From positions 1,236,001 to 1,300,000 of the forward strand of contig JAUPFP010000017.1 in assembly GCA_036925085.1 (NCBI GenBank): a stretch of DNA of 64,000 nt, read 5' to 3'. The first letter of the stretch is position 1, and each line of letters begins with the position of its first letter. The position numbers and the translations under genes are program-made. This stretch comes from Brachycybe producta. Its lineage: Eukaryota > Arthropoda > Diplopoda > Playtdesmida > Andrognathidae. Below the pieces are notes generated by a model. That model saw only the letters and a list, made by a program, of their open reading frames with translations, made no database searches and was not told the origin of the DNA. Shown one piece after another: positions 12,207-21,755 of this stretch.

Positions 12207-12358
12207 ATAATATCTCAGGTCTGTGTATCTATCTATATATCTGTCTGTGAAGTAATGCTGTACAACCATTGAAAGGGGCGGAGGAAAAGAAATTCTAATA
12301 CTGGGCACAATTGCCTGTGAATTTTGCTCCCGTCATTTATGACGGGTTACCCCACTAG
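12204..12358 (+). mobile_element. Helitron-like 3' end, copy H1
   Basis: Ends with the hairpin CCCGTCATTTATGACGGG (12329-12346), then TTACCCCACTAG and a T. A 3' hairpin followed by CTRR with insertion before T is the Helitron signature. The 5' portion (ATCTCAGGTCTGTGTATC, then TAATGCTGTACAA) matches copies H3-H5 but most of the interior is deleted, leaving the tail of a CAGGCAATT MITE (12273-12319) just before the hairpin. No Rep/helicase sequence is present, so it is non-autonomous. Confidence 0.7.
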
Positions 12359-12573
12359 TATATATATAAAGATGAAGTACCCCATGGACTTTTGAAGCAA
12401 CTAGAAGGCCCACAGTGACAATCAAGGTGTCAAATTAAAGAGCACGATGTAGTTTTTTTGTAGACAGTTTCTTAAATTTCATTCAAAAACGTGGCAAAAA
12501 AAGTCAAAATAGGTCAGGTTGTGCGCGTGCCACCTGACGGCCTTCTGCACAATTGCGAATGACATCACATCAC

Positions 12574-12941
12574 CACAGAATAAGGAGAAGAACAGAAGGG
12601 ATCTCTCGTGCAACGCCTTTGAAGTTGCTGTGACAGAATTTCATGACCTTGGACTGAAAGCTTCTCTTATTTTAACCGGTTACTTGATAGCCGACATTTT
12701 GGAATGTATTACTGCATATGTGAAAGTAATACATTTCAAAATGGCGTTTTAACCGGTTACTTGATAGCCGCCATTTTAGAATGTATTACTGTGTATGTGA
12801 AAGTAATACATTTCAAAATGGCGTGAGCCGTAGCACAACAGAACAGCGACTAATATTCTGGGGCGACGCCGCACATGCGCAGAAAAATTCTGTCACAAGT
12901 TAATTGCTCAATTTCTCTTCTGTTGTTCTCCTTATTCTGTG
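12574..12941. mobile_element. MITE with CACAGAATAAGGAG termini, copy 1
   Basis: CACAGAATAAGGAGAAGAAC at the left is mirrored by GTTCTCCTTATTCTGTG at the right. The interior holds two tandem ~98-bp units, each containing AACCGGTTACTTGATAGCCG and a hairpin formed by GCC.CATTTT.GAATGTATTACT against AGTAATACATTTCAAAATGG. A second copy at 19791-20111 has the same layout. There is no conserved protein frame. Confidence 0.75.
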
Positions 12942-13491
12942 ACACCACCTTCCCAAAATCAAAAGTTTGACTGTGCGCTCTTGATTATATCCGAGAAATC
13001 CCTAAATAAACCGTCATTTTAACTTCAAATACTTTTTTTTTCTTCCATTTTTTCGAGGGTGTATACATAAAGGTAGCTCAACTTCATGTTAAGAAAAAAA
13101 AACCTCGTGGCTAAATGAGTTTTAATTGTATAGCTTCTCTTCAACAATCACAGCATCACAATAATAATCGTGTTGATTGGCCAGTTTTTTTTTTTATTTA
13201 ACTTGGCCCCATTACTAAGAAAATGTTGACAGATTTTGGGGCCCCATTAATTAATAGCTAATAGCTACTTTATACTAGCTGATCATGTTTTTTTTTTCTT
13301 TTATGCACACATGCAGATTCTTCAATCTCCATTCTCAGATGTCTCGTTTTAGCCCTTTAGGGACAGATATTAGAAAACAGATATGAAGCATCGTTTTATG
13401 CTAACAATTTATCACTTGAGAGATAGTATGTATAGACGTAGTTTCAGGGTTTTTTTTTAAAAAAAAAATTGTAGCAAAGCCTACAGGCATG

Positions 13492-13531
<40 letters not shown>

Positions 13532-13930
13532 AAAACAAGCGGTGAACTAGATAACTTTCGAAGCATCGGTAGCATTTGCTAACGTGTATTAAGTAAGGAT
13601 GCATATCTCTTATTTTGAACTCAGTGAAAGAAAGTATGAGAATCATCAATATACAAAGCAATAGGTCTTTCTTTCCTTTCTTCTTTTTTGCTTGCTCTAA
13701 TGATGTCTTTAATGAGGGGTGTAGACACTGTAGAAACTTCTTAGTAAGAAAATGCAAAAGGTGCATTTGGGAACACCCTGAAAGGTTTTTGTTGTAGCGA
13801 TGGAGGAACATTTACAGCATTGTAGGAGGATGTCGGTTCTAACAAGAACAGTACTTACAGAAAGCGTGCAGCACATGCCCCGCAAATTACACAGATTTAC
13901 AGCTGATGAGGATTATGAAGGAATATGTAT
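12942..13930. other. AT-rich stretch with (TA)n run
   Basis: No gene recognised. Contains poly-T runs and a (TA)n microsatellite at about 13495-13529. The minus-strand open frame over 13401-13811 runs through the TA repeat and has no recognisable domain. Confidence 0.5.
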
Positions 13931-13934
13931 TCTC

Positions 13935-14400
13935 ATTTAAGGTGGCCGAATAGATATGTATTTTGTTTTTTTGTTTCTTCACTCCCAGATGGCGCCACTG
14001 CAGTGGCTAATGCTATGCTCCCTAGATATTTTTTTTTGTGGAAAATTTGGATGCAAAAAAATGTCAAGCGAACAACAGTGCAGAAACAACATTGAGAAAA
14101 ATCAAATTGTTTTCAAAACTAGAATGGTAGAAGATTATGCCAAAAGTTTTTTTCATAACAATATCTTTAATAAACCTTTTATAGCAGTTTGAAATTTAGG
14201 TTTTTCCATTGATATTTCATAAAAAAATATTTTCGCCTTTTTGAAACTGGCGTAAGTAATTTATTTTGAAAGATATCAATCATGGCAAAACTTTTAGCAT
14301 TATTAGTGATCACCAAGTATATTCTAGTTTGTAAATCACTTGATTTATTCGTAATGTATCTCCTGAAGAAAGTTTTTTTTAAAAAAATACAAATTTTCTC
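13935..14400. repeat. Interspersed repeat with GCCACTGCAGTGGC palindrome, longer copy
   Basis: Begins TTTAAGGTGGCCGAATAGAT and carries GATGGCGCCACTGCAGTGGC. It continues with TTTTCAAAACTAGAATGGTA and TTTTATAGCAGTTTGAAA. Pieces occur at 7600-7761, 54425-54850 (with a hAT MITE inserted), 58480-58870 and 60537-60600. Class unknown. Confidence 0.5.
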
Positions 14401-14440
14401 AAAACCAGGAGGGTGGGGGAAAGAGACTGATTATATAAAA

Positions 14441-14467
14441 CTAGAAAGAAAGCCCGTCTTCGACGGG
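14441..14467 (-). mobile_element. Helitron-like 3' end, second family, minus strand
   Basis: Read on the minus strand this is a hairpin CCCGTCGAAGACGGG, a short CTTTCTTT spacer, CTAG, then T. That matches the Helitron 3' rule but differs from H1-H5 in hairpin sequence. It directly adjoins the outer end of the Tc1 remnant, so it may belong to a Helitron carrying that remnant. No 5' end could be identified. Confidence 0.5.
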
Positions 14468-14789
14468 TGTGATAGCGTTTCACACACTTGATTGATTCGC
14501 CTGAAATTTTCAGCATAAAGAGAGAGCATCTTATATTATAAATTTTCTGCTGGGCAGAAAACAAATTTTTTAAAAGGTAAAAATTAAAAAGAATTAAAAA
14601 CTGGAAAATGACCTTTTCACAATTATAGATGCACTAATAAACTTTTCACTTTTATTACAGTGACAAAATAAAATACTGAACACAACAGTAACATTAAAAT
14701 TAATAAAGTATATAACTGTCCTGAAAACATTTTTTTCTACATACTGGAAATTTACAGAAATTCTGCCCGAAGTAGCTAAAGTGGCACTT

Positions 14790-15260
14790 TTCAGGTCTAC
14801 TAATGTATTATTAATTTATTATCATGGCAATCTGCTTAATCATCACGTACGGTGATGTACCAAATGTTCTCTATAGGATTTAAGTTGAGGGAACATTTCG
14901 GCCGTTGGAAAGTGGTGATATTTTGGTTTTGTAACATTTCTTCGTTACGTTACTGGAGTGAACTGGTGCATTCTCTTGCTGGAATATTAAGCTAATGCTA
15001 GGGAATCGATGTTTTCGTAAGGCAGTGCATATTCTCCCAACATTTTCTGATAAACGATGATATTTATTTTGATTGAAATGAATCATAACTTCATAAGCTA
15101 TGCATTTCAAAAACTATGCTACTCATTTCAAAGACACTACATGTTTCCCATGTCATTAGGCTCACCCACTGCCAAAATTTTGATTAGAAAAGTATTGTGT
15201 TTTTTTCCTCGCATCCTTCCAATATGAAGAAAAGAAAAGAAAAAAAAATTCAAGATCATC
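14790..15260 (-). pseudogene. Tc1-family transposase, DDE-domain remnant (left half)
   Basis: A broken transposase gene. Reading down the minus strand in shifting frames, a WKDARKK...NQNFGSG segment (about 15225-15162) corresponds to the region before the Tc1 GGGS.M.WG motif, recognisable as VSLMTWET. Then comes FQQENAPVHSSNVTK (about 14984-14940), matching the canonical FQQDNAPxH that carries the second catalytic aspartate; here that position is Glu. LNLNPIENIW (about 14886-14860) matches the DLNPIEN.W motif that carries the third acidic residue. At least two frame changes separate these motifs, so the gene is dead. The N-terminal DNA-binding region is not visible. The family cuts and pastes at TA sites. 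Confidence 0.8.
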
Positions 15261-15394
15261 AAGATTGAATTTTTCTCTCTCAGAAAGTTTGGTGGTAGGA
15301 GCCAAAAAAAATGAGAAGTGTTTAGTGTCCCTTGTATTAATTAGCTTTTCCTTCATTTCAACCAAAAACAAATGTTTATTATCAGGCAACGTTA

Positions 15395-15525
15395 TGAGAG
15401 TGTCCCCTGGACTTAAATCCTACAGAAAACTTTTAGGACGTCATTGCAGATTGCCATGATTATACGACATCAATAGAGCTGAAAAGTGCCATTTTAGCTG
15501 CTTCTGGAAAGAATTTTTGTTAATT
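15395..15525 (+). pseudogene. Tc1-family transposase C-terminus remnant (right half)
   Basis: In the plus frame around 15401-15525 the sequence reads CPLDLNPTENF, a stop, then DVIADCHDYTTSIELKS and AILAASGKNF. This is the C-terminal end of a Tc1 transposase, starting at its DLNPIEN.W motif; the W position has become the stop. It matches the 3' half of the minus-strand remnant at 14790-15260, at both DNA and protein level, but points the other way. Nothing upstream of about 15390 on the plus strand is recognisably transposase, so the junction of the two halves lies near 15380-15395. Confidence 0.75.
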
Positions 15526-15834
15526 TGTTTATAAATATTGTGTAAAGTATGTAGACATCAATGTTTTAAGTTATAAAACATTAGGACAATCATATACTTT
15601 ATTAATTTTAATGTTACTGTTGTGTTCAGTATGTGATTTTGTGACAATAATTAATAAAAGTGAAAAGTACATTAGTTTGTTTACAATTATGAAACGGTCA
15701 TTTTCCAGTTTTTAATTTTATAAATGTTTACCTTTTTAAGAAAAAAATTTCTGCCCAGCAGAACGTTTATAATATATATGATGCTCTCTTTATGTTGAAA
15801 ATTTCAGGAGAATCTATTGAGTATAGCCCGAGTT

Positions 15835-16017
15835 CAGTGCCGGATTAAGGTGGGTGCTATTGATGCTGCAGCATTAGGCCGATTCCTGAAATAGGCCCAG
15901 ATGAAAACAGACGACAATGTTAAACAGTTTACTTAGTAATTTAACTGCGTTTCTTGCAATATCTTGGGGATTCTTGCACTGCTGCATCAGGCCCAATTTC
16001 ATCTTACTCCGGCCCTG
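15835..16017. mobile_element. hAT MITE (183 bp) with 8-bp target duplication
   Basis: Terminal inverted repeats CAGTGCCGGATTAAG and CTTACTCCGGCCCTG (mirror CAGGGCCGGAGTAAG). It is flanked on both sides by exactly CCCGAGTT (15827-15834 and 16018-16025). An 8-bp duplication with CAG...CTG ends identifies a hAT element. There is no coding sequence. It lies at the outer end of the Tc1 remnant and so inserted after it. Confidence 0.92.
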
Positions 16018-16169
16018 CCCGAGTTATAAACAATTTCTGGGGTGTGTCTATATATATGAAATGCACTGTATAACATCTCAAATTGAGAACATTTCCAGAT
16101 ATACATTTTGAGTAAATACTTTTCTTGATCCTAGTATAAACCTGCCTTGCGTTGAAAAAATGAATGTAT

Positions 16170-16245
16170 AAAAACCCCAGCCAGGACTTGAACCAAGCAC
16201 CTCTCACTTCTCTGCCAAAGGCATAACCAATTTTGCTACCAATGT
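16170..16245 (-). repeat. tRNA-derived SINE head
   Basis: On the minus strand TAGCAAAATTGG (16238-16227) fits a polymerase III A box and GGTTCAAGTCC (16194-16184) fits a B box, with tRNA-like spacing. The sequence does not close into a clean cloverleaf with an acceptor stem, so it is a SINE head rather than a functional tRNA. A second copy lies at 53445-53515. Confidence 0.65.
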
Positions 16246-16623
16246 AAATTGTGAGATCAAAGGTGACCTCACTGTAACCCACGTGGGTTAATTTATTCAT
16301 TTGAACAAAAGTATGATGCAATCATGCACGCTTTCCTGGCTGCCAACTTTATGTGTTCAAGGGTTTTGGTGAAATTTGATGATTTTTCACAAAAATCAGG
16401 CAAACGGAACAAAATTGAAAATTCTAATGTAGCTTACGAAGAAGCCCATCTAAAGATGTGTATACTGGTTAATTTTCACAATTTTAGAGTGTGTAGTTTC
16501 TGAGAACATTCGTGCACAAAGGGAGGGAGGGAGTGAGGGAGGGAGTCAGCCTTTAGCAAATTATGATATTAGATTTAACTACTGCAGTGGCGTCATCCTA
16601 GGGGACAAAAACAAAATAAATAT
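16246..16623. other. Unassigned stretch
   Basis: No gene. A GGGAGGGAG purine run lies near 16520-16545. Confidence 0.4.
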
Positions 16624-16975
16624 TAGGGATGGACCATTCGAATCCTGGAATCTTGAAAAAGATTCGAAAACTCGAATCGTCGCGCTTTTTTCGTCTTTCG
16701 AATCCTAACCTTAAAAAAATCCTGTTAAAAACTTTGGTAAAATTAGTTGGAACTCCATTGACGTCCAATAGAAGCGTTCACTAATAAAGAAACCCGGCGA
16801 TTGTTGCAATTTCGATCACTGTGTTTTTCATTATTAATAATATAATATTTAATATTATTTCATTTATTTATATCTTCTTAATGAATAATATAGGATTCTT
16901 ATATGAAGGATTCGAGAGATTCGAGAACCTTTTAGGATTCGGATTCGAGAAAATTTAGGATTCGCCCCACCTCTA
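16624..16975. mobile_element. hAT-like MITE, GATTCGA family, copy 1
   Basis: Ends TAGGGATGGACCATTCGAAT and ATTCGCCCCACCTCTA are imperfect inverted repeats (consensus TAGRGRTGG). The ends are built of repeated GATTCGA motifs and the core holds CTCCATTGACGTCCAATAGA. The matching copies at 51457 and 63273 carry 8-bp target duplications. Here the flanks do not match, probably because another MITE abuts the right side. Confidence 0.75.
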
Positions 16976-17127
16976 AAGCCTAGTACACACCGGATTCTTA
17001 GTTGCGATACATTGTTGCGGGACTGTTCCGATTCAATGTTGCGGGACAGAATCGTAACTGACGCGATTCAGCCCCGCAACAATGTATCGCTATAAAGAAT
17101 CCCGGTGTGTGTACTACCCTTTACGTT
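16976..17127. mobile_element. Short MITE with CCTAGTACACACCGG termini
   Basis: CTAGTACACACCGGATTCTT at the left is mirrored by AAGAATCCCGGTGTGTGTAC at the right. Further in, GCGATACATTGTTGCGGG pairs with CCCCGCAACAATGTATCGC. TAAAG and CTTTA flank it. It joins directly onto the preceding hAT-like MITE. Family unknown; no copy elsewhere in the window. Confidence 0.7.
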
Positions 17128-17890
17128 GTACAGAACGTTGCGTGGGGACCCGCTTTATGCCTAAATTCATCTAAGCCTATGAATCCATGCCACATCAATC
17201 TCAATCTGAGCTACTTTGCATGAATACTAACACAGTGAGTTGAATTGAATTGATGCAAATGTATTTTGCCCCAAAGGCGTCAATGAAAGGTTTTTATGTG
17301 GGGGGAAGGGGGAGGGGGAGGGAAGGATAATAAATATTCATTACTTTGCTATTTATTTTTTATCTTTTATTTTTTTTAATTGTTAAATGATACCTTCAGC
17401 ATTAATCAGTAACCAATTGACAAGAAGAGTAATTTTATAGAAACATAAAAAACCCGACCCCGTTGAAAGTGAAGAAGTGGTTGTTGTGAACCTGTGAGTT
17501 TGTTGAATGAACACACAAAGGCATATCATTACAGGTGCTACTTAACTGTTGAAAAGTTTTTTTTGTTGCTAGTCAATTAGGGGGAAAATGTAGACGATTG
17601 TGTCATTTCCTGCGGATATGAATTTATAAGTTTCAACTCAAACAACATGAATGGAGAGAAAGAAATACGAATTAAAAAAAATATATATATTCCATTTGAA
17701 ACGTTATAAAATAATAAAATAGTTTTTTGGATGTGCTTGAGTAACTTTGAAATTTGTACCTTTTTTTAATTATCTCCATAATATTAGAGAAATCATGTCT
17801 CATTCAAGTTTTCTGATTTGAAAATTATAATAGGAATAACATTTGGATAAATTATAATCATAGATTCGGCATGACTGTATTCATGGGATG
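17128..17890. other. AT-rich non-coding stretch
   Basis: No gene seen. A GGGGGAAGGGGGAGGGG purine run is at about 17300-17325. Confidence 0.5.
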
Positions 17891-18438
17891 GGGGTCACTA
17901 CAGCTACCAAGGCTCACAAGAGCTACTAGGGTGAGAGAAGCTACTTGGGTCACTACAGCTACCAAAAAAACAACACTTTCTCCCTAACAGAACCTTACCT
18001 AATAAAACGTAACCTAACCGAACCGAACCTAATGAAACGTAACCTAACCGAACCGAACCTAATGAAACGTAACCTAACCTAACCGAACCTTACTTAACCG
18101 AACGTTACCTAAACGAACCTTACCTAACCGAACCTTACCTAACCGAACCTTACCTAACCGAACGTTGACTAACCGAACGTTACCTAACTGAACCTTATCT
18201 AATAAAACCTAACCGAACGTTACCTAACTGAACCTTACCTAATAAAACCTAACCGAACATTACAGAACCTAATGAAACCTAACCCAACCGAATCTAACCT
18301 AAACTAAACGTATTGATAAAAAAGGACTTATCTTTTGGTAGCTGTAATGACCCTTGGTAGCTGTAGTGACCCTTTTGATTAAAAAAAAGGTCTATATATT
18401 CTTTTGGTAGCTGTAGCGAGCCTGGTAGCTGCAGTCAG
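17891..18438. mobile_element. Foldback element with GGTCACTACAGCTACC arms and telomere-like core
   Basis: The left arm holds GGTCACTACAGCTACCAA twice (about 17893 and 17950) plus a degenerate unit. The right arm holds the mirror TTGGTAGCTGTA.TGACCC at about 18335 and 18352, with further partial units to 18438. Between them, 17990-18303 is a degenerate array of 5-mers (CCTAA, CCGAA, CCTTA) and related AACGT units. The organisation repeats that of 3783-4381, short-repeat arms around a CCTAA-type core, though the arm sequences are unrelated. Confidence 0.65.
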
Positions 18439-18467
18439 TAGAGACCTACATTGAGTAAAAATTTGAA

Positions 18468-18985
18468 GCCCAGCCCAGCCCATGAGACTTTATGCTGGGC
18501 CCAGCCCACCAGGCCCACGAAGCCCATAAAGCACAACCAGGCCCATGGGCCTTTGACATAAATATGCCGACCCAAGCTCAGCCCAGCCCAAAAGCCCACC
18601 ATCCCATGGGCTTTGTGTATGTCTCTAATTTCCACACTAAATGGTTCACAAGTTCACATGCTTACCAAGAAAAGAAACTGCCCCATTAACGGCTTTAATA
18701 TGTTTATTTTATTGATTGGTCAGTGTTTGAATTTGTTATACATTTATTAATGTGTGAAATAATATGTGGTTCAGTTCTATACATTTGTAAAGAACCCCAA
18801 GAGAAAAGTGATGAAACGCCTTCCAAACCAGTGATGCCCACAAAGGACACCAAACCCACGATGCCCATGAAGCCCACCAAACCCAAGAAGCCCACCAGGC
18901 CCACGAAGCCCACAACGCTCACCGGGCCCATGGTCCTTTAATATAAAAATGTCGGCCCAAGCCCAGCCCGGCCCATGGGCTCTAG
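18468..18985. repeat. Cryptically simple GCCCA-rich sequence
   Basis: Two blocks (about 18468-18612 and 18830-18985) consist of GCCCA, GCCCACCA and GCCCACGAA words and GGCCCATGGGC palindromes, separated by ~220 bp of ordinary AT-rich sequence. Frames through it read as periodic FVGLVG or KPTKPK tracts. These follow from the repeat and are not considered a protein. The two blocks face each other, so this may be an insertion with GCCCA-rich ends. Confidence 0.6.
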
Positions 18986-19790
18986 TTGTGAGCCAGTCCC
19001 TATTCATGATACATTTGAGGGAACTGTTTTTTTTTAAAAAACCTATTGTCATTTCAATTGTTACTTTTGATTAAGTAATAATACACATAATTGAGGCCAA
19101 AAGTTTTATGTAGATAAAAATTCTTAGTGTGCTTTTTATGCAAATAGAAAATTAAATCCAAAAAATGCAGTCAATACAAAAAAACCCTATTTTAATGGTA
19201 TTCGTTAATGTAATTCGTTTTGGTAAAAAATATTCAAGATATTAATTGTATTCAGAACTTAAAATTGTCATATTGAAACTGAACTCTAGGTGAAAATCTA
19301 CAAAATAATTGGAAACAGTATCCAATTTTTGTAAGTGACTCCAGTCCCTTTTGCAATGGCTAATTAATAGTAATTGTAAACCATCTCTAATTTATTATTG
19401 ACGTGTATGTTTCTGCTTTGAATAAATTTATAATGAACGAAATTCAAATATGTATGTTTGAAACTAGAAGAGATATCTGAAAATACTTTCTTATTTATAA
19501 CATTTTTAGGCCGTTTGCATCATTTTTCACTGGGTTTCTTCAAAAAATAGTTCACAGACAAGAGCCCAACCCCCCCCCCCCCCCCCCAATTAAGAAACAA
19601 ATTTACTCTAGATAAAATAATGTTTTTATTTCAACTATGTAAAATGGTAACATTATAGAAAAAATTATTGAAAAATAAAAAATATTATCATCCAACTCCG
19701 CTAAGCTATAATTCGTATTTTGTGGATCGTGACAGTAATGCGCGCACGCAGAACACAGCCAGGAGCCTCTCGCCTATTTCAGACTTTCAG
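18986..19790. other. AT-rich stretch with poly-C run
   Basis: No gene recognised. A poly-C run is at about 19571-19587. Confidence 0.5.
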
Positions 19791-20111
19791 CACAGAATAA
19801 GGAGAACAACAGAAGGGAAACTCTCCTGCAGCGAATTTGAAGTTGTTGTGACAGAATTTCATGGACTGAAAACTTCTCTTATTTTAACAGGTTACTTGAT
19901 AGCCGCCACTATGGAATGTACTGCCAATGTGAAAGTAATACATCTCAAAATGGCGTTTTTAACCGGTTACTTAATAGCCGCCATTTTGGAATGTATTACT
20001 GCATATGTCAAAGTAATACATTTCAATGTGTGGCAGCGCCGCACATGTGCAGAGCAATTCTGTCACAAGTTAATTGCTCAGTTTCCCTTCTGTTGTTCTC
20101 CTTATTTTGTG
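19791..20111. mobile_element. MITE with CACAGAATAAGGAG termini, copy 2
   Basis: CACAGAATAAGGAGAACAAC is mirrored by GTTGTTCTCCTTATTTTGTG. Flanks CTTTCAG and CTTTTAG look like a 7-bp target duplication with one mismatch. The interior again has two tandem units with GGTTACTT.ATAGCCGCC. The first unit lost its left hairpin arm. Confidence 0.75.
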
Positions 20112-20223
20112 CTTTTAGGTTAGTCGTGCTTCTTTGCAAAAAAAAACTATTGTGACAGGGGTGCCATCTCTTGAGAACTGTGGTGCAAAAAAAGGGAGGC
20201 AAGCAGCAAAGACCAATATAATA

Positions 20224-20839
20224 GAGAGTTTGTGCCACGGTACAACTACTACTATCTACAGCTACTACTAATTGTAGATTGTCCTTTTCTGTGTTGAAAA
20301 GTTGTAGTTGTAGCCTTTAGGTTGCGCTCACAACTTCCACACAAAACAATAATATAGATTTTAAACCTGAAATACCCACCCACACCTTGCCAAACCAAAA
20401 ATGGAGTCTACAATAAAAAGCAAGATGGAATTGTTACACTAAAAGGAACGTGATCGATGTAGTATATTGGTTCACGTTTCGAAGTGAGTGTTATCCATGT
20501 GTTCAAGGGTGAAATTCATGAAAAATAATGAGCAAATCGTTATTTCCATCCATTTGTTTAACAATTGGAAGTTTGAAATAAGTTTTTGGAGTTGGTTTCG
20601 TTTTTTCATGTTTTTAACTGGTAAAACCAAGATGGAGACAAAAAAAATTTTTAACAGGAAGTGGGCCTCCCCATATGAAATGTGCATGTGCAGTTACCTT
20701 TTTTTTGTAGTTGTGTACGACTATAACTTCTGTTACAATCGTACAGATTCGAAGAGGAACGACAACTGGAGATAATTTTTTCACAAAGTTGTCGTAAAAT
20801 CCAGTTGTCGTGCCTATTTTTTGTGTGGCGCAAACTCTC
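20224..20839. mobile_element. MITE with GAGAGTTTGYGCCAC termini and TAATA duplication
   Basis: GAGAGTTTGTGCCAC at the left and GTGGCGCAAACTCTC at the right form 15-bp inverted repeats with one mismatch. Each end is flanked by TAATA (20219-20223 and 20840-20844). Subterminal GTTGTAGTTGTAG and ACAACTGGA motifs are spread over both ends. The 616-bp interior has no transposase motif. Confidence 0.75.
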
Positions 20840-20877
20840 TAATAAACAATTTTTCCCGCTTATTCACAAACTTGTGC

Positions 20878-21107
20878 AAACTTTGGCCACGCTTCTGGTA
20901 TCTACTACAACTGCTGAACGTTCTTTTTCGACTTTAAAGCGCTTAAAACATACCTAAGAAACGCTATGGGGCAAGAGCATCTAACTGGGCTAGCCCATAG
21001 CCTCCTATAATACAGGAGGCTATGGCTAGCCCTTCTCAGCATTTATAGAGATGTCGCTATTGAACCATCAGAAATTATAAACAGGCTAGTGCACGGAAGG
21101 CATAGAC
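20878..21107 (+). pseudogene. hAT transposase C-terminal (dimerisation) domain remnant
   Basis: TLATLLVSTTTAERSFSTLK followed by RLK (20879-20950) is the conserved block of the hAT C-terminal dimerisation domain, in the style of ZMYM/P52rIPK-like transposases. After a frameshift it continues LRNAMGQEHLTGLA, then, past an inserted palindrome (20987-21032), LLSIYRDVAIEPSEIINRL. A stop, frame changes and the palindromic insertion leave it dead. Upstream domains (BED finger, RNase H core) are not visible. An AATAAA signal at about 21308 follows in normal 3'-UTR position. Confidence 0.85.
20987..21032. repeat. Imperfect palindrome inside hAT remnant
   Basis: Left arm GGGCTAGCCCATAGCCTCCT (20987-21006), loop ATAATAC, right arm AGGAGGCTATGGCTAGCCC (21014-21032), with a single bulged C. 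The transposase reading frame runs naturally from LTGLA to LLSIYRD if one arm and the loop are removed, so the palindrome was added after the gene was laid down. Confidence 0.85.
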
Positions 21108-21305
21108 TAAATTTACTTCTATTGTTGTTGAGCAAGTTTACTTTGTTCGGAAAAGGCCTTTTTTTTACTTTCTCATATCTTTGCATGTTAAATTTAAAAA
21201 TGAAAGGAATTGCAAAAACCTGCTGTACATATTGTGCAATTTTTTTGGAAATCCTTCTATACCTTATGCTCTTGTTCACAAATATGTCTTTTTTGTTCAA
21301 ACTGC

Positions 21306-21312
21306 CAAATAA
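21306..21312 (+). promoter_or_regulatory. Polyadenylation signal of dead hAT element
   Basis: CAAATAAAG lies about 200 bp after the last recognisable transposase residues, consistent with the element's own 3' end. It is not expected to serve a host gene. Confidence 0.4.
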
Positions 21313-21339
21313 AGTTTATTTTTTTTAAATAAATCATTA

Positions 21340-21714
21340 AATAAATTGACTAATTATCTTTTGTTTACTCATATAGTTTCAAATACATCTTGAATTTTTT
21401 TTTATCAAATGATTTTTATTTCAAACCGAATAGATACCTGGTTTTACTGTGCAATAAGATATTATTAACAAATTGAGATTCAAATCCAGTGTGTGTTTGC
21501 CAATGGATTTTTTTTTATATTTAATGGATGAGAAAAAAGGCCGCTTGTTTTCTCATTGATTTCTATTGTATTTCAGAAAGTAGAGAGTCATTATTTCCCA
21601 TCCTACTTTTAACTGCAACTAATTCAATTAACTGTTTGAGAATTCCCGTGAAATTGTTGTTTATCTCAAATATACACACACAAACACAATGTATTAACAG
21701 GTTCTTTCTTTAAC

Positions 21715-21755
<41 letters not shown>

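Larger units (their letters stand above)
14468..15834. mobile_element. Tc1-type remnant made of two outward-facing 3' halves
   Basis: The two outer ends are inverted copies of one sequence. At the left, reading inward, are GATTCGCCTGAAATTTTCAG, an AAGAGAGAGCATC block, CTGCTGGGCAGAA and GGAAAATGACC. At the right the same blocks run in reverse (about 15690-15820). Both halves also share ATTAATTTTAATGTTACTG and GTTGTGTTCAGTAT. Transposase remains are on the minus strand in the left half and on the plus strand in the right half, so both ends are the same (3') end of the family. A hAT MITE is inserted at the right boundary. Confidence 0.75.

Noticed and set aside
16170-16245. Functional tRNA gene
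   Set aside because: A and B boxes are present but no acceptor stem or convincing anticodon arm can be drawn; a second degenerate copy supports a SINE.
18435-19052. Collagen-like or FVGLVG repeat proteins
   Set aside because: Both strands and several frames give periodic peptides from GCCCA words. No start context, splice site or unique domain.
20224-20839. The MITE and the adjacent hAT transposase remnant as one element
   Set aside because: The MITE has its own 15-bp termini and TAATA duplication that close before the transposase sequence begins.
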